Origin: Cubamyces lactineus
Taxonomy: Eukaryota > Basidiomycota > Agaricomycetes > Polyporales > Polyporaceae
Length of the DNA: 64,000 nucleotides
Assembly: GCA_022376465.1 (NCBI GenBank)
Contig: JACDTU010000010.1
Coordinates: 1,364,001-1,428,000 of the forward strand
Reading direction: 5' to 3'
Part shown: positions 30,771 to 43,143 of the stretch, piece by piece
How the letters are laid out: each line of letters begins with the position of its first letter
How positions within the stretch are numbered: position 1 is the first letter of the stretch
The notes under the pieces: model-generated
Told to the model about the DNA's origin: nothing
Seen by the model: the letters and a program-made list of their open reading frames with translations, nothing else
Databases searched by the model: none
Program-made: the position numbers and the translations under genes

Positions 30771-33700
30771 ATGTTAGTTTCTGTCAATGAACGCCCGGAT
30801 GGCTACTGGGTGACCTCCAGAATGCATGCGGAAGAATATACCTACACTCACGAGGAGGTTAGTGACCCGTCCTTCAATCTGACAGCGATATGCTTTCCAT
30901 TGTTTGACAGATACACAACTGACGATCTGTGGCATGAGTGCTGTTGGCAAGAACGTCACAGACAGCACCGCATGCAGATTATGATGTGCGCAGCTACATT
31001 CCAAAAGCATAAGCTATCCTGCAAAGCCCACAAGCAGTCGGACTTACCTGCAAATATGATCCCCGCTGTAGAACAGAACACAATGCGTCCTAAGGACTTC
31101 ACAAGGAAAGCACCATCACCTATCCTAGTGACCACACAGATTAATGGGTAGCCAGCACAGGCTCTACTGGCTACCGGCTGCATGGCGGAATTCCTATCAA
31201 CAATGCTGGAAGATCAGCTAAGAATCAAGAAACAGGTTCTAGAGAAACAGCTACCTGTACAGCTTGCGGTTCAAGGGTCTTGGTCGAAAATCAACCGCAC
31301 CTGTGTCATGGATTTTGTGTATCAGGATATCAGCACAAAGCGACGATTTGACATAGCTAACCTTCAGAACTACGACGTGATTCTTGGCATACCATTCATA
31401 CATCAACAAAAAGCAGCCATTGGACTTAACCCGATGTGGGTTCACGTTGGTTATTCAGCACCTGAGAAACTGGAGGGTGAGAGTGTCGCCACAATCTTAT
31501 CAGCGGCGGCAGAACTCCTAAAGGTTCAACTAGATAAGCTACGTGAGACCCTTTGAGCAGAGGCTGCTGACCTGTGTCAAGATGGTGCAAGAATAGAATT
31601 GCCCCCTCTGAGAGCAATCAATCATTCAATTCCGTTGATAGATGAGTCGAAGGTGTATAGCTGGAGGCCATCTAAGTATCCGGATGTGTTAAAGCCACTT
31701 TGGCAGGATAAGAAGGTGGCATACCTTTGATCCGGATGATGGCAGGTTGCTCAAGGGGTAAATGCCTCACTGATGTTGATGATACCAAAGCCTGCGTGCA
31801 AAGACGGCATTCTCCGCCTCCGCACTGTGGTGGACAAGCGAGAGCAGAACTCCAATACGCCTAAGCTCGCTGCGCCACTTCCAGACATTGATGGAATCCT
31901 ATGGAATGTAGTGAAGCATAAGTATTGCGGTATAATTGATGGGAAAGATGCATATGAACAGATTTGTGTTGTACCTAAACATGTGACCAGGACCCTATTT
32001 ATAATGCCAGATGGCACTATGGTTAGTCTGGTGTCACAGCAAGGTGATGTGAATGAACCGACAACTTACCAGATGGTAATGAACCACATCTTTGCGCCGT
32101 ACATTGGTGTCTTTATGGACGTATACCTAGATGACATTGTCATATACTCGGACACCATTGAAGACTATATGAAACACATACAAATCATTCTGGATGTCCT
32201 CTGATGCGAAAAGTTCCACCTCGGGGCTGACAAGATGAACTTCTTTGCACAGAAGCTGAAAATGCTTGGTCATGTCATTGATGAGTCGGGGATTGCAATG
32301 GACCGGGTTACCTCAGTGGCAAACCAGAAGGTTCTGACGAACTGTTCATTGTTGAGAAGCTTTCTGCGGGCGGTGGGCTTTCTAGCCCCTGACTGCGAAG
32401 GGATCAGGATTTCAATGGGAGTCCTTGCACCCTTGACCAGTGTGACCAAAGCCTGAAAATGGACCGATACTCATCACTGGGCATTTGAAGAGGTTAAGAA
32501 CTTGCAAGGTACACACTTGAAGAAATAATTGTCAGGTCGCACTGGACTACTCAGCTGAGGCCCTGCTGATAAACCTGGTGACGGATGCATCACTGACTGG
32601 AGCCAGTTGATACATTTAGCCAGGGCGATGAGCTGAGGACTTCGAAGGTAGTCACCTTTTGATCCGGCACGTTCAACTCAGCACAGCAACATTATCCTGT
32701 ACATGAACAGGAGTTGTTGGCTATTATTGAGTCCCTAAAGTGATTTAGGCCGCTCCTGTATGGTGCGCAGTTTCATATTTGCACAGACCATAAGGCACTG
32801 GAGTACCTGATGCAACAGAAGCACCTGTCTCCATGTCAGCACCGGTGGATGGACATGTTGAATGAGTTCAAATTCACCATACACTACATACCTGGAGAGA
32901 CCAACGTTCTTGCAGACACGCTATCTCAAATATATAGCGATGAGCCAGTGGGAACTGTGCGATCATCAGCGGAATATGTTGGTGACAACGGAGTGGGCGT
33001 ACCTCTCATGCACAGTATATACATGGGAGCTGCAGTGTGGTTGATTTCTCACCTCGCCGGTCAACGCACTTGCACAGGGCATGTACCAAGCAATGCACAC
33101 CGGGCAACCTGGTGAATTGTGTGCACAGCTTTCAGAGACTCTGACGTTAATAACAGACCATGTAGACATAATTGTTGCCACCTGTCAGACATCAATGCCT
33201 ACGGCAACAGACTTACCTGAGGAGAGGTGCACAAACAATCGACAACCAGCATTTCCAAACCCTTGTGCTCATAGCCTTGTACACAGCACGAGCGAGTTGG
33301 GGCTAGCTATGCCGGACTGCCATGAGGTCATCTCACTGAGGACCCATTCTTTAATAAGGTCCTTGACAATATTGCTAACTATGAGCACTTCACATTAGAC
33401 CGCAGTCTTTTGTACACTACTGAAGACGGTATAACACAGTTGATATATTTGTGGGATCGCGCTGGGTACGAGAGGTCCTGATATGGCATGCGCATCCTAC
33501 ATTAGCACACTTGGGCAATCAAAAAACATTGGAATATCTTCAGGACGAGGTGTGGTGGCCAGAGATGGTTGCAGATACAGCAGCATACTGCCGTACATGC
33601 GAAATATGTGCGACCACTAAATTGGCAACTGCACGACCACTGGGACTCTTGAAACATCTCCCGGTGCCGCACTGCCTATGGCAATATATTACAATGGATT

Positions 33701-34586
33701 TTTTGTGGGTCCACTTCTGGCGTCGACAAACCAGAATGGGTCATTTGACATGATCTGTGTGTAGTAATAGATCAGCTCACATTGATGGTACACCTTATAC
33801 TAACAGAACAGACTTATAGTGCTACACAAATGGTGGAAGTTGTTTTTGAAAATGTGTATAAACTGCATGGGCTCCCAGAACGCATCATTAGTGACCGGAA
33901 CACACTGCTTATTCTGGCAGAAATTGCATGAGCTCTTGGGGACTGAACTGAGGTTATCATCATCTTACCATCCGCAGACTGATGGGATGACAGAGAGGGT
34001 GAATCACACCATAATACAGATGTTACAGCAGTGTGTCCGACCTGACCAGAAGGACTGGGTGAGCCGCCTGCCTGCTGTGGAGCTAGCTATGAATATGGCA
34101 CAGTCAGATACAACCAGATTTTCACCTTTTTACCTCAACTATGGCCAGATGCCGCGGACCCTTGTGTGGTCTGGCAACTCGGAGTATCCAGGCATCCAAG
34201 TCTTTGTATGCAGGATGAAGGAAGCAGTTATGGTGGTGCACGATGTGATCATTGTCTCGCAAGTTGAACAGACACAACAGGCAAACAAGCAGCAATGGCT
34301 GGCAGTGTTTGCAACAAACAATCTTGCATATCTATCTACCAAAAACTGGTGGCTACCTAAGGGACGAGCACATAAGCTTTCACCGAAGTACCTGGGGCCC
34401 TTCCACATCACCGAAGTTGTCAAAGAAGGGGCGACTTACAGGTTAGACCTCCCACAGGAGTTACGGGCCCGAGGACTCCGTAACGTGTTCCATGCATCTT
34501 TGTTACGCCTGCACTACCCGGGAGAACAGCCCCAGGAATGGGCAGTGGAACCTTCGTCAAGAGACAATTCTGATCGCATTTGCTAA
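30771..34586 (+). pseudogene. Pol of G3: protease, RT, RNase H, integrase, multiply broken
   Basis: Protease: the catalytic D(T)G is replaced (ALLATGCMAEFLS near 31160), with a later ILGIPFIHQ. RT from ~31770 keeps VYLDDIVIYSD (~32125) but the palm is interrupted by stops at 32202 and beyond. RNase H traces end IHYIPGETNVLADTLS (~32880-32930). Integrase: zinc domain HAHPTLAHLG...CRTCEICATTK (33490-33620), core end SSSYHPQTDGMTERVNH (~33960), and a C-terminal KLSPKYLGPFHITEV (~34375) without a chromodomain. At least six frame breaks; inactive. Confidence 0.85.
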
Positions 34587-35488
34587 CACCGATTGCTGGA
34601 GGGGTGTTCAGTATAAAAACAGCAATAATGGAGGGAGGTAGCGAACCTGAACTCAACACCACATCCGCTATCTGTGATCACCCCATGTCCTCAAACCCGC
34701 ATGCATACAACGTTGATGACCGAGTCTGATGGGAGCAGTATGCTGACGCATTCTGCTTGTGGCTCACAAGATGTGGCTTGTACCCGAGTGACCCACCAGC
34801 TGGCTACCTCGAGGTCTATAAGACCATACAGAGGTATGCACCATGTCCTCACGGGTACACCGCCCTAGTGGCTGTGGAGATTACCCCACAGATGACTGGT
34901 TCAGAGGTATCAATGTCAGTCAGTGAATGTGTTCCAAGCGCTGCTGGCGCACGACTCAGCAGTGACCGCACAGATGGCGTTGTTCGCACAGCAGGCAGGA
35001 TGTACTGCGTTGAGCTCCTGGGACCGCTTGGGTTATCCACATCAAGGTGGTGGACATGGCAGCCAATGGTCATTGTGAGGACGCGGAACCAGTCGATGAA
35101 GCAGCCACTGACCTCTTGCTGAACATCTTTGGCCACATTGTAACTGGGCTACACACTGAGGGTAGAGAGGTGGATATGAAAGGGTTGAGACTGAAACTTA
35201 TGACCCGGCCCCCGAAGGGGAACAAAGTATTCAATCCGCACTCACAACACTGTTGACAAACCTGTATTCTGAACTCCAATTGTCAGAAGGACCGGGTGCA
35301 GTTGACCATGAGAACAAGGCTGTTCAGCCTGAGAATGTACTGGATGTCGAAGAATACAATGATCCAGGAAATCTGATGGTGGTGGACCTTGAACTCGACC
35401 AGCAAGTCGAGGAGCAGTTCTGACAACCACGGTGGTGTGTTGCACTGGTAAGTAGTAGGCCTCCTTACAATAGGCCTGGAGGGTGGAT
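34587..35488 (+). other. G3 3' region: unassigned, with polypurine tract
   Basis: After pol, short frames are open (e.g. 34757-35122 and 35047-35256, the latter with DEAATDLLLNIFGHIVTGLH), probably decayed remains of an extra 3' coding segment; I recognise no domain. The purine run GGAGGGTGGA at 35479-35488 abuts the 3' LTR and is the likely polypurine tract. Confidence 0.45.
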
Positions 35489-35841
35489 GGAAGAACAATG
35501 AGGTGCTCACACACCGTAACAGAATGCGCGCGAGGTGCAATCACGTGACTGCACCTACATGCAGCCACTCCACACATTCAACCTTTCTTCCTATGTACTA
35601 CTGTACCTTTCGTTCCTGTGGCTCTCGGACACTATGACTGTCTGACTTTTACCTGACCGAGGCCAAGCCTCGACACTCTCTCATTCTTTGCTTTTCACAC
35701 TTCTAGACTTTCTGTTCTCTTGGCTGTTCCTGATAGGCTCCCTCCTCGTATCCGATGACTCTTGTGTTTCCCAACAACGCCAACTCAACCTTGCAAGCCA
35801 CCCCCTGCTAAACTGAGTCCAGTGTGCCAGGTTTCCTCACA
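35489..35841 (+). repeat. 3' LTR of G3 (353 bp)
   Basis: TGGAAGA...CCTCACA, direct copy of 27517-27870. Followed by GCAGC, the target duplication, and by G2-B protease sequence. Confidence 0.88.
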
Positions 35842-36032
35842 GCAGCGGTGCAGAATGGAATTGAATGCTATGCTTCTTCCAGTCAATCAACGGATTGTAG
35901 GCAGAGAGCCAGCTGTATCCCAGAATGGCAGACACAGACTTGTTGAGCAGAATAACATAGGAATCTATATTGAGGACTTTTCCAGACAGTAAATGTAAGG
36001 GCAAGGAGGTAAACAAAGTAATCAGGTGGTTA
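35842..36032 (-). pseudogene. Protease-region fragment of G2-B
   Basis: Matches G2-A 15200-15390 (the stretch before and including LGYSWLSAYNPLIDW) with many C-to-T and G-to-A changes. It ends at TTA (36030-36032), the 3-bp target site of the Harbinger insertion. Confidence 0.85.
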
Positions 36033-36318
36033 GGGCCTCTCTAGCTGCATGCTGATTGACAATGCACTCCACTCCAAAACAATCAGTAAATACGGCCCAT
36101 GTGACTCCGAGTGACCAACCCATTAGCTTGTGTGACCTCAAGTGCATACAACATGAGTGTCAACACTCACCACATTATTTGGGTGCTTACAGCAAACACC
36201 GAGTGTTCATGCAATCACCTTGTGGGCACTTATTTGTTTGTCATGGGCACTAACTGTGCAAAGTTTGCACAAACAGATTTCTCTCTGTCCCTTTCTGTCT
36301 CTCTGCTCCTTCACACCA

Positions 36319-37676
36319 ATGGCACCTCACAAGACACCTTGCAAGTGGACAGATGACCACATAGAGACCATGTTAGACTCTCTCTATGGCCAAAAGGCAG
36401 GATTTGGACAGGGTGGAAACCTCCAAAACTTCCATTTTCAGGTAGCCTGTGATGCAGTCAACAACAAGTGCAGTGCTTTACAGAACCAGCCCAAGACTGT
36501 GTGTTCAGTGCAAAATAAATGGTGACAAGTGAGTGTGCAGTCTCTGTGAGTGTTCTGATGCTAACATGGCCATAGTTCTGATCTATTTTTGCAGGTTTCT
36601 GTGCATGGGACAGCCATAGCAGCTTATCATATGACAATGTTGAGTACAGCTTTGGTGTTGGTGACTCCATGTAAGATCAGTGGATGAAACACCTTGCAGA
36701 GCATAAGGCAATTGCTCCATACTGTAACACACCCTGGAAATGGTATCCACAATCTGTACCGCAGTACCTGTTAAAGGCCAGTGTGTCTTTTTGGCAAGCA
36801 TGCAAAGCCAGCCTGCAGCATCCCAGGGCAATGCTGAGATCAAGGACAAGGAGACCCAGGAGGTCGAAAAGGATGCAGAGAATGCTCACATCCAAGCCTC
36901 CTCTTACAATGTGTGTTTTCGCCTTTTTGCTTAAATTTCTGTATACTTATTTTATCTTTGATAGGCCCATGACAAGACTCCTGTCAAGTACTCTGATAAT
37001 GAGGATGTTCTTGTCTTGTCATCACAAAAGGTATGTTGCTTTGAATGCTGTTGACAGAAAGCTTATATTGTTTTAGATGGCTGAAACACTAGGGCTCCTC
37101 AAAATCAAGCATCAAGCTTCTGATGAGCAGTCTGAGCCTGGCTTGCAGTGGAAGAAGAGTCGCCCAAGTTGTGTCCAGGTGCTCATTGATGTCAATAAGC
37201 ATATGGACCATGTGGGTAACATCCTGTAGAATGCCTTCAGCCTCTTAGGCTCAGCTTCTTTTGGCCCTGCTGCTCCAAAGACACCAACCCACTGTGAAGA
37301 TATTGTTGCCAATTCCAGCCCAGTGTGAGCACGTAAGGCTGCACCCTCAGCAGCTATTCTTGAAATGCAGCATCTTCAGGATGCTGATAAGGTGACTGAG
37401 TTCCTACGCTACTTAGGGAAGAATCCAGCTTTGGTGATTACTTATAACACCTTGGTTGCCCTGGAGCTGGCGGAACTTCATTGTGCCTATGTCAAGCAAT
37501 ACCTGCAAGAGTATGAGGAGAAGGAGGAGAGAAGGGCTTTGGGAATGTACTGTAGATACAGAATTACAAAGATTGTTATTCTGCCCATTCCTGTACAATG
37601 CGCTAATCATCCATCCACATTTGCTGTGCCTTCCTATCCTGCAAAGCACTTACCCTCCACTCCTCTGCACGGTTGA
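36319..37676 (+). pseudogene. Myb/SANT-like accessory protein of Harbinger 2
   Basis: Opens with MAPHKTPCKWTDDHIETML and VACDAVNNK..., the first helices of a Myb_DNA-bind_3-type domain. A probable intron (GTGAGT after ~36530 to TTGCAG at ~36594) leads to DSHSSLSYDNVEYSF, then DQWMKHLAEHKAIAPYCNTP, the second part of that domain. Downstream frames (to ~37676) encode a charged region. At least one TAA (36673-36675) breaks it. In the family this protein cooperates with the transposase in binding the ends. Confidence 0.65.
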
Positions 37677-37688
37677 CTGGACTCTTGG

Positions 37689-39037
37689 CTAAGTCTCCCA
37701 GGAAGCTAGGAGGTTCACCTTGACAAGGGTCAGGTGGACCACCACATGCCTCCTGCTCCTGCAAATGCTCCTCCAAGTTGAGGGATCCAGATTAATGATC
37801 ATGTTGTGAATGGCAGCCAATCCAAAGGGATCTGGATCTAAAACTTCAAGGAAAAATTGCAGAATATGAAAGAATTGCAAATTTTTCCTTGAAGATGCCA
37901 AAAATTGTTCCTGGAAGATGCCAAAGATACGCTCAATGGCATTATGAGCCTGTGCATGATGCAAATTTAATAGCTCTTAAGCATTTACAGAACTAAGCAT
38001 GGTTTTAGACATCTGAAAACTAAAGTGAAGGAGTGACATACCACACAGCTGCACGACCCCATTCTTTGAGATGGTAACATACCCTTTGATATGGCGTAAG
38101 CAAAGAATCACAAATGCCAAACCCAGCATCTGCAATATAATATTTGCCTGAAGGTAAAGTTAGTGATGTTGTATTGAGAAGCGACTGCAACATACCAGAG
38201 GCAATGTAAAGATCAGTGAGATGAGCTTGAGCACACATTGCACCATCTGCTGCAGCCTCTTCCCGTCCACTGACAAAGTAAATGAAGTGGAGACCCCATG
38301 TGCAAGCTGCAAGGCAGTTTTGAGTCAAACCATCTTTGCAATCCCATGCACCTTCTGCCTCAGCTGCTGATGGGCAACACAGAATGTGAGTTCCATTGAT
38401 GGCCACTACAGCTCCCTGGAAGTAGGCTGCAAACTTGGGAGTGGATGCAAGACAAGGATGTAGAGGACTGTCAGCAGGTGGAAGGAAGATGTATTTTGTG
38501 TAAAATGGTGGTGATGAAACAATCATCAAAACATGTTTGAAGTATCTGAGTGATGTGAGTGAATAGTCAAGGGCAACAGTAACAGAACACACACTTTGAG
38601 ATGGTGTCATTTGCATGCTGAAATCTCTCCACAATATGCCCTATTTTTAGGTCAGTTACACACATATAGAGAAAGATTGCTGCCCGCTTCTCAACTTGAA
38701 CGTATCAGGTGTTTTTGAGCCCACAAGCCCTGAGTTCACCCACAAACACCACAAAACCATGTAAATGCATCCCTAGCTCATTCTGAATCCATTCCAGATG
38801 GCCATGGATGAGCTTCTAGACCCAGGCATGCCTGGAGAGGTAGGATGTGTGATAGGGCTGTTTCCAGTAATTTAAGGAGGAACAGAGATGTATGGCAAGA
38901 AATATAGTGGTTGTTACATAGGCAGATATGCCTAGCAATAGTAATTGAAGCTCTTTAATGTGTGCAGCACTGAGAGCAGAAGGCATAGCGAGCAAGGGAG
39001 AGGAGAAAGAATCAAACTTTTCATTGACTGGGTGCAA
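37689..39037 (-). pseudogene. Harbinger DDE_Tnp_4 transposase of Harbinger 2
   Basis: On the minus strand the N-terminal helical part (SAAHIKELQLLLL, HGHLEWIQNELGMHLHGF) is followed by the catalytic part: AINGTHILCCPSA (Asp expected at Asn), QNCLAACTWGLHFIYFVSG, GKYYIADAGFG (second Asp kept) and NAIERIFGIFQEQF (Glu kept). So the first catalytic Asp of AIDGTH is lost. Frames also break near 38640, 38815 and 38000. The transposase is inactive. Confidence 0.85.
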
Positions 39038-39188
39038 TGTGCATAATGCAGACCACAGTCACTTAAAGTCACCCAAAGTCACACACATCCTTAGGTGCAA
39101 ACTAATGGAGTCTGGAGTCTGGGCATCTAACCTGCCTTTTATAGTAATCTATCACATTGGAGCAGAGCGCATTGTCGATCGGCATGCA

Positions 39189-40158
39189 TGTTAGGAATGT
39201 GCTGACATAAGTCCGGAGCTAAGGTGGTTGGACTTCAGGGTTCCTGAAGTCCGGAGGTCCAGAGTTTCGGAGTTTGCAGGTAGGGACAAGTCCGGACAGA
39301 AGCAGAGCAGAAGGAGGACTTTGGCAAAGCTATTAGCAACATGCCTGAGAACCTTCTAGGATGTCCTCAATTCCGGACAAAAAGTTGAAGTTGAAGTAGG
39401 AGTAGGAGTAAAAGTAGGACAAGGAGAAGAAGTAGGAGTACCAGAGTGGAAGTTATGGTGTTGGAGTTGGGGTTGGACAAGGAGTGGAGGTGGAGATAGG
39501 ATTTAAAATATGATAGGTAGCAACAAGTATCTGAACTGAGTAGCTACTACATTCGTCAGAAACTGGGGAAGAATAATAAGAGATGTCTGGGATATGAAAG
39601 ATGAAGTATGGAAACTGATCCTACTGATAGCTCAGTCAGCAAGGCCTTGTGTAGGTATTGCCATAAGGGTTACAGTGGCACTTGAAAGTATTGCATGCTG
39701 TTTTATGGAGTATTGACTTCTTATATCCATTAACCCATCTTCTCCTCCAATGGAGTACAGTAGCACATATCATATTGCTACGAATCACACATGTCATACA
39801 TTGACTTTGAAATATTTTACAGAGGAGTAAGAGGGCTATGGACTTTCTAAATAATAGCTATGTGCAATACCTTTGAGTGTCACTGTATCTGAGACATAAA
39901 TGTCATGGGGTCAAGCTGAATTGGAGGATGGAGTAAGGAAGTAAGGCATTGGAGTCCCTCTGGGGTTACATCCGGAGTTATATCTGGAGTTAAGCCCAGA
40001 AATGTGGGGTTAAATGCGGAGTAAAATGTGGAGTAAAGTCTGGAGTTAAGTCCAGGGTAAACTCCAAAATTAGGTCTGGGTTAAGTCCGGAAAATGCGGA
40101 GTTAATAATGAAAAATGCGGAGTTGTGTTCAGGGAAGGTGGTAGCATGGATTGTAACA
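39189..40158 (-). repeat. Solo LTR a, G2-related (970 bp), inside the Harbinger 2 end
   Basis: TGTTAGG...TTGTAACA, flanked by ATGCA (39184-39188) and GTGCA (40159-40163), a duplication with one change. It shares with the G2-A LTR the AGTAGCTACT palindrome (39539-39548) and the segment around 39310-39345. The last ~150 bases are an array of ~12-bp TCCGGAGTTAAG-like units. No internal domain is attached, so it arose by LTR-LTR recombination. Confidence 0.85.
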
Positions 40159-40179
40159 GTGCAGCTGGACAGGCCCATA

Positions 40180-41878
40180 GAAGTACCATCAAATAACTGA
40201 AGATGAATTGGGTTACGGTGGTAGTTGGGAGGTGATAATTAGACATGGATTTGGAGTTAATGAAACAGTAAGAGGAACCAGAGTTGATAAGGATGTGGAA
40301 TGGAGTTGGGATTGGATCAAAGTACAAGTCGAGGAAGAGTGCATGGCAGTTGGAAAGAGTAGACATGTTGAGCCTGAGGATCTCCATACCAGAGGAGTCA
40401 ATATGGTGATCACGGGGTATGGAGTTCAGAGGACTGTGGATTAATTTTTGTCTTCTTCAGAGCTGCAGCCGGAGCTGGCGCAGCTGGAGTGAGGTTGGCC
40501 TGGGCAGCACACCCCTTAGCCATGGACAAGGTCTTCTTCAGACAAGCACTCACAGTATGACCAGCTCTGCCACAGAAGAAACAGAGGTTGTTGGCAAAAT
40601 GATGGTGATGCTTCTTGGGGGTGAGCTTTCCATCCTTACCGAGCTTATTGGTGTATGTCTTGGCCAGTGTCTTTGGAGTCTTTGGGGACTTCAACAAAGT
40701 ACTGAAGTTGCTGGACTTGGACAGGTTAGACAAAGAGGTCTGTCCAGAGTTACTACCTCTGAACTTGTTGTCAGAGTTGGAGGACTTGGAGTTGGAGGTC
40801 AACTTGCTGCTAGACTTGGAAGGTCCAAACTCACGCAGAACCTTGGCCTTGTGCTCCCAGTAGCAGTTGTTGATTGACTGTGCAAGGTCGTGAAGGAACA
40901 CCAAGGTCTCAGGCTTGCTGTCCTTGGAGATGCAGTTCTTGAGATGGTTTGGTCGTCCATTGTGCAACCAGTACCAGAGCGGAACATTACCTCAGCAGAC
41001 TTGAGTAGCAAGGCAGGTGAAATGAGTGATATACTTAGCTATCCACTGGTTGGTTGTCACCCATTCAGAGGTTCATTAGCTCGTGCTCTGCAGCTCCAAA
41101 TGCATCATAGGATCCAAAGTTCACTCAGAGTTCCTCCTGGAAGTGCTTGTAGGACGTGAGGAAGGTAGAGGGGTTGTCCAAGTCACCTTCGAAGAGGTGG
41201 GGCTCAAACCACTGTAGTGTGGTGCCCTTAAGAAAGAGATGGTGTAGGTTGCCATCTTCTCATTGGATTCAAAGGTCCAGGGCCAGGCCTTGAAGACCAA
41301 CTTCAACTGCATAAAGAAGGACCAGAGTTTGTTGGGGTTAGATCCATTAAACTGGTCCGGCTTGTGGACATTGTCCCACTTGCTGTTCAAAGGTTGGGTC
41401 AGGGCCAGAGTTGGAGTGATAGTATGTTTGAGGGTTTGAGCAATAAGGAAGATTGTGGTAGCTAGCTGGGACTGGACTCAATATTCAGAGTCAGAGGAGT
41501 CCAAGCTAAAGTTGTTGTTGTCACTGAGGCCCTGAGGGTCTTCTGGGTCATTTTCTGGAGGTTCTGGTGGACCTGGCAGATCTGGAGGCCCACAGCTTGG
41601 ACCTGTAGGCTGATCTTTGAAGTTGAAGGGGTTCCCCAGGGATGGCTCTCAGAGTACCTGTGGTGTAGTCGCAGTTGAGATGACCAGGGGCTGAGGTTGG
41701 TCATCTTTGTTGTGGCCGTTGGAAGAACCTTCAGTAACTGTTTGAGCAAATTGATTGCAGTAGCTCAACGTAGCTGCTTCTTGTGCTGCTGAGTTGCCTT
41801 GGCAGACTGTCCAGCCACTCCAGTTCTGAGCCAGGTCTTCTTGCTTTAGGGCACAAGACTGCATCTGAGTGCAAACTA
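40180..41878 (-). pseudogene. gag: Gag and protease start of G2-B
   Basis: Gag from about 41878 to 40410 holds PDQFNGSNPNKLWSFFMQL (capsid start, ~41350) and, after a frameshift, a Lys/Ser-rich linker and the zinc knuckle CFFCGRAGHTVSAC (~40560). The protease frame (40387-40180) follows with ILINSGSSYCFI, where the catalytic Asp is Asn (GAC to AAC). This is the only gag of family G2 in the window. It is cut at a TA dinucleotide by the Tc1-like terminus at 41879. Confidence 0.8.
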
Positions 41879-42578
41879 CAGTGACTTACAAAACTATTGC
41901 CATGTTTCGCACTTTTTGAATGGGAAGGCTGTATCTCCACCATTTCTGACTCAATGACCATGATTCAACTACCAATAGAAAGGTGTGCATCCTGGCTTTC
42001 CCACGGCATGTCAATCACGTGATTTGAAGCTTTGGAAGCGGAGATATTCCCTACTCTTTGAAGCAAGTGCATGACAATAGTTTTGTTGCTGGCCCTGCTT
42101 TAGCAACAAATGTCCCCTTAGAGCGGCCATTATCACATGACTGATAGAGGAGTATCATGTGACCTCATCCTAGTTGATCTCCCATCAAAATCTGCCAGCT
42201 CATCACTTGAACCTTTACCACCACCACCATGCGACCTTTCCCTCAGCAAACTGTGAATGATCTTCTCTCTCTGCTTGACCAAGGCCTTTCCTTGAGTCAA
42301 ATCTCTACCCAAACTGGTGTCCACACCTCTACAATCAGCAAGATTAGTTCCAAACTCCGTTTCTACCTTCCAAAGTCCAAGGGAGGCTGTCCACCCAAGC
42401 TTTCTTCCACCACCATCAACTATGCACAGCGCCTTATCTGCTCTGGAGAAGCTGATACAGCTGTGGATGTCCACAAAAAGTTGGAGGATGTCTGCACAAA
42501 GCCAGTCTCCACTCAAACGGTGCGTCACCATCTCAAGAAGCATGGAATGAAGGCCGTTGTGAAGTGTAAACGCCCGCT
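41879..42578 (+). mobile_element. Tc1/mariner-like element, 5' part
   Basis: The sequence CAGTGACTTACAAAACTATT at 41879 is a typical Tc1-like terminal repeat start and follows TA (41877-41878), the expected target site, inside G2 gag. About 350 bases of leader precede the transposase start at 42229. The right half is missing: the G1-C LTR begins at 42579. Confidence 0.75.
42229..42578 (+). pseudogene. Tc1-like transposase N-terminal region
   Basis: From ATG 42229: tandem helix-turn-helix-like DNA-binding region (LSLSQISTQTGVHTSTISKI, GCPPKLS, TVRHHLKKHGMK), ~117 residues, then cut by the G1-C LTR. The catalytic domain is absent. Same reading as 6372-6692. Confidence 0.75.
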
Positions 42579-43109
42579 TGTTACGCTTTCTAGCGTGACT
42601 CTTAAACTATCAAGCCTGAAGATGTCAATGAATAGAGAGCTTGTTTCTATTCAATTACTAGCCCTAGCTTTTCAAAGATAAGCGCATAGTAACTTGTTCA
42701 GTTGAAAGTGAGTTAACGAGCAATCCGAGTTCGTAATTCGTGAAGAGACTGAAAGCTAAGGGTCGCTCTGTGGCGTCGCCTCTTATATACATATACAGAG
42801 ACCAAAGAGAGGAATGTTCTAGCGTATTCAAGGACTTTCTAGTACGTCGTAGTCAGTGCTAGATGAACCTAGTACCACTGTGGCAGTGCTGCTGTGCACT
42901 GCGGGCAGCTGCGCAGAAGCGACTGTGCACCCCTATATGGTAAGTATAGAGTAAGTGCTAGAAAGTCCTGGCTAAAACGAGAACGTTCCTCTCCTAAAGA
43001 ACCGTAGCTACAATCCTAGAGCTCGCCATATCCATATCGTACAGGGAACGTAGCACAAGTCCATGACTAATTGTAAAGTTTGTAAACAGCCTATCGTACA
43101 TTCGTAATA
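42579..43109 (-). repeat. 3' LTR of G1-C (531 bp)
   Basis: TGTTACGC...CGTAATA, same as 6693-7223, beside the polypurine complement starting at 43110. Confidence 0.9.
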
Positions 43110-43143
43110 TCAGCTCCCCCTCCGCTGAAGGTCGTCCTCGACC

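Larger units (their letters stand above)
27517..35841 (+). mobile_element. G3: complete but defective Ty3/gypsy element inserted in G2-B
   Basis: Direct LTRs (27517-27870 and 35489-35841) flank gag and pol remnants on the plus strand. The flanks GCAGT (27512-27516) and GCAGC (35842-35846) are a target-site duplication with one change, and G2 pol reads on across the element when it is removed. Pol has many stops, the protease active site is mutated, and gag is rearranged and partly inverted. Confidence 0.9.
36033..40176 (+). mobile_element. PIF/Harbinger DNA transposon 2, interrupted by a solo LTR
   Basis: The left end is GGGCCTCTCTAGCTGCATGC. The right end, once the solo LTR 39189-40158 is removed, reads GGGCCTGTCCAGCTGCATGC on the other strand, and similarity continues to about 45 bases. 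Flanks TTA (36030-36032) and ATA (40177-40179) are a 3-bp duplication with one change, typical of PIF/Harbinger. It carries a Myb-like gene (plus) and a DDE transposase (minus), both damaged. Confidence 0.9.
26236..41878 (-). mobile_element. G2-B: old, interrupted gypsy copy of family G2
   Basis: Homology to G2-A pol and to G2 gag runs collinearly on the minus strand through four pieces: 26236-27516, 35842-36032, 40180-40410 and 40410-41878. Removing the G3 element (27517-35841) and Harbinger 2 (36033-40176) rejoins the pieces exactly. The left end lacks the pol C-terminal tail and LTR. The right end is cut by a Tc1-like terminus at 41879. Most of RT is lost through internal deletions. A half LTR at 51224-51585 may be the displaced remainder of its 5' LTR. 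Confidence 0.85.

Noticed and set aside
36458..36670. Short minus-strand frames across the Myb-like gene of Harbinger 2
   Set aside because: Opposite to a recognisable Myb-like domain; no motif of their own.
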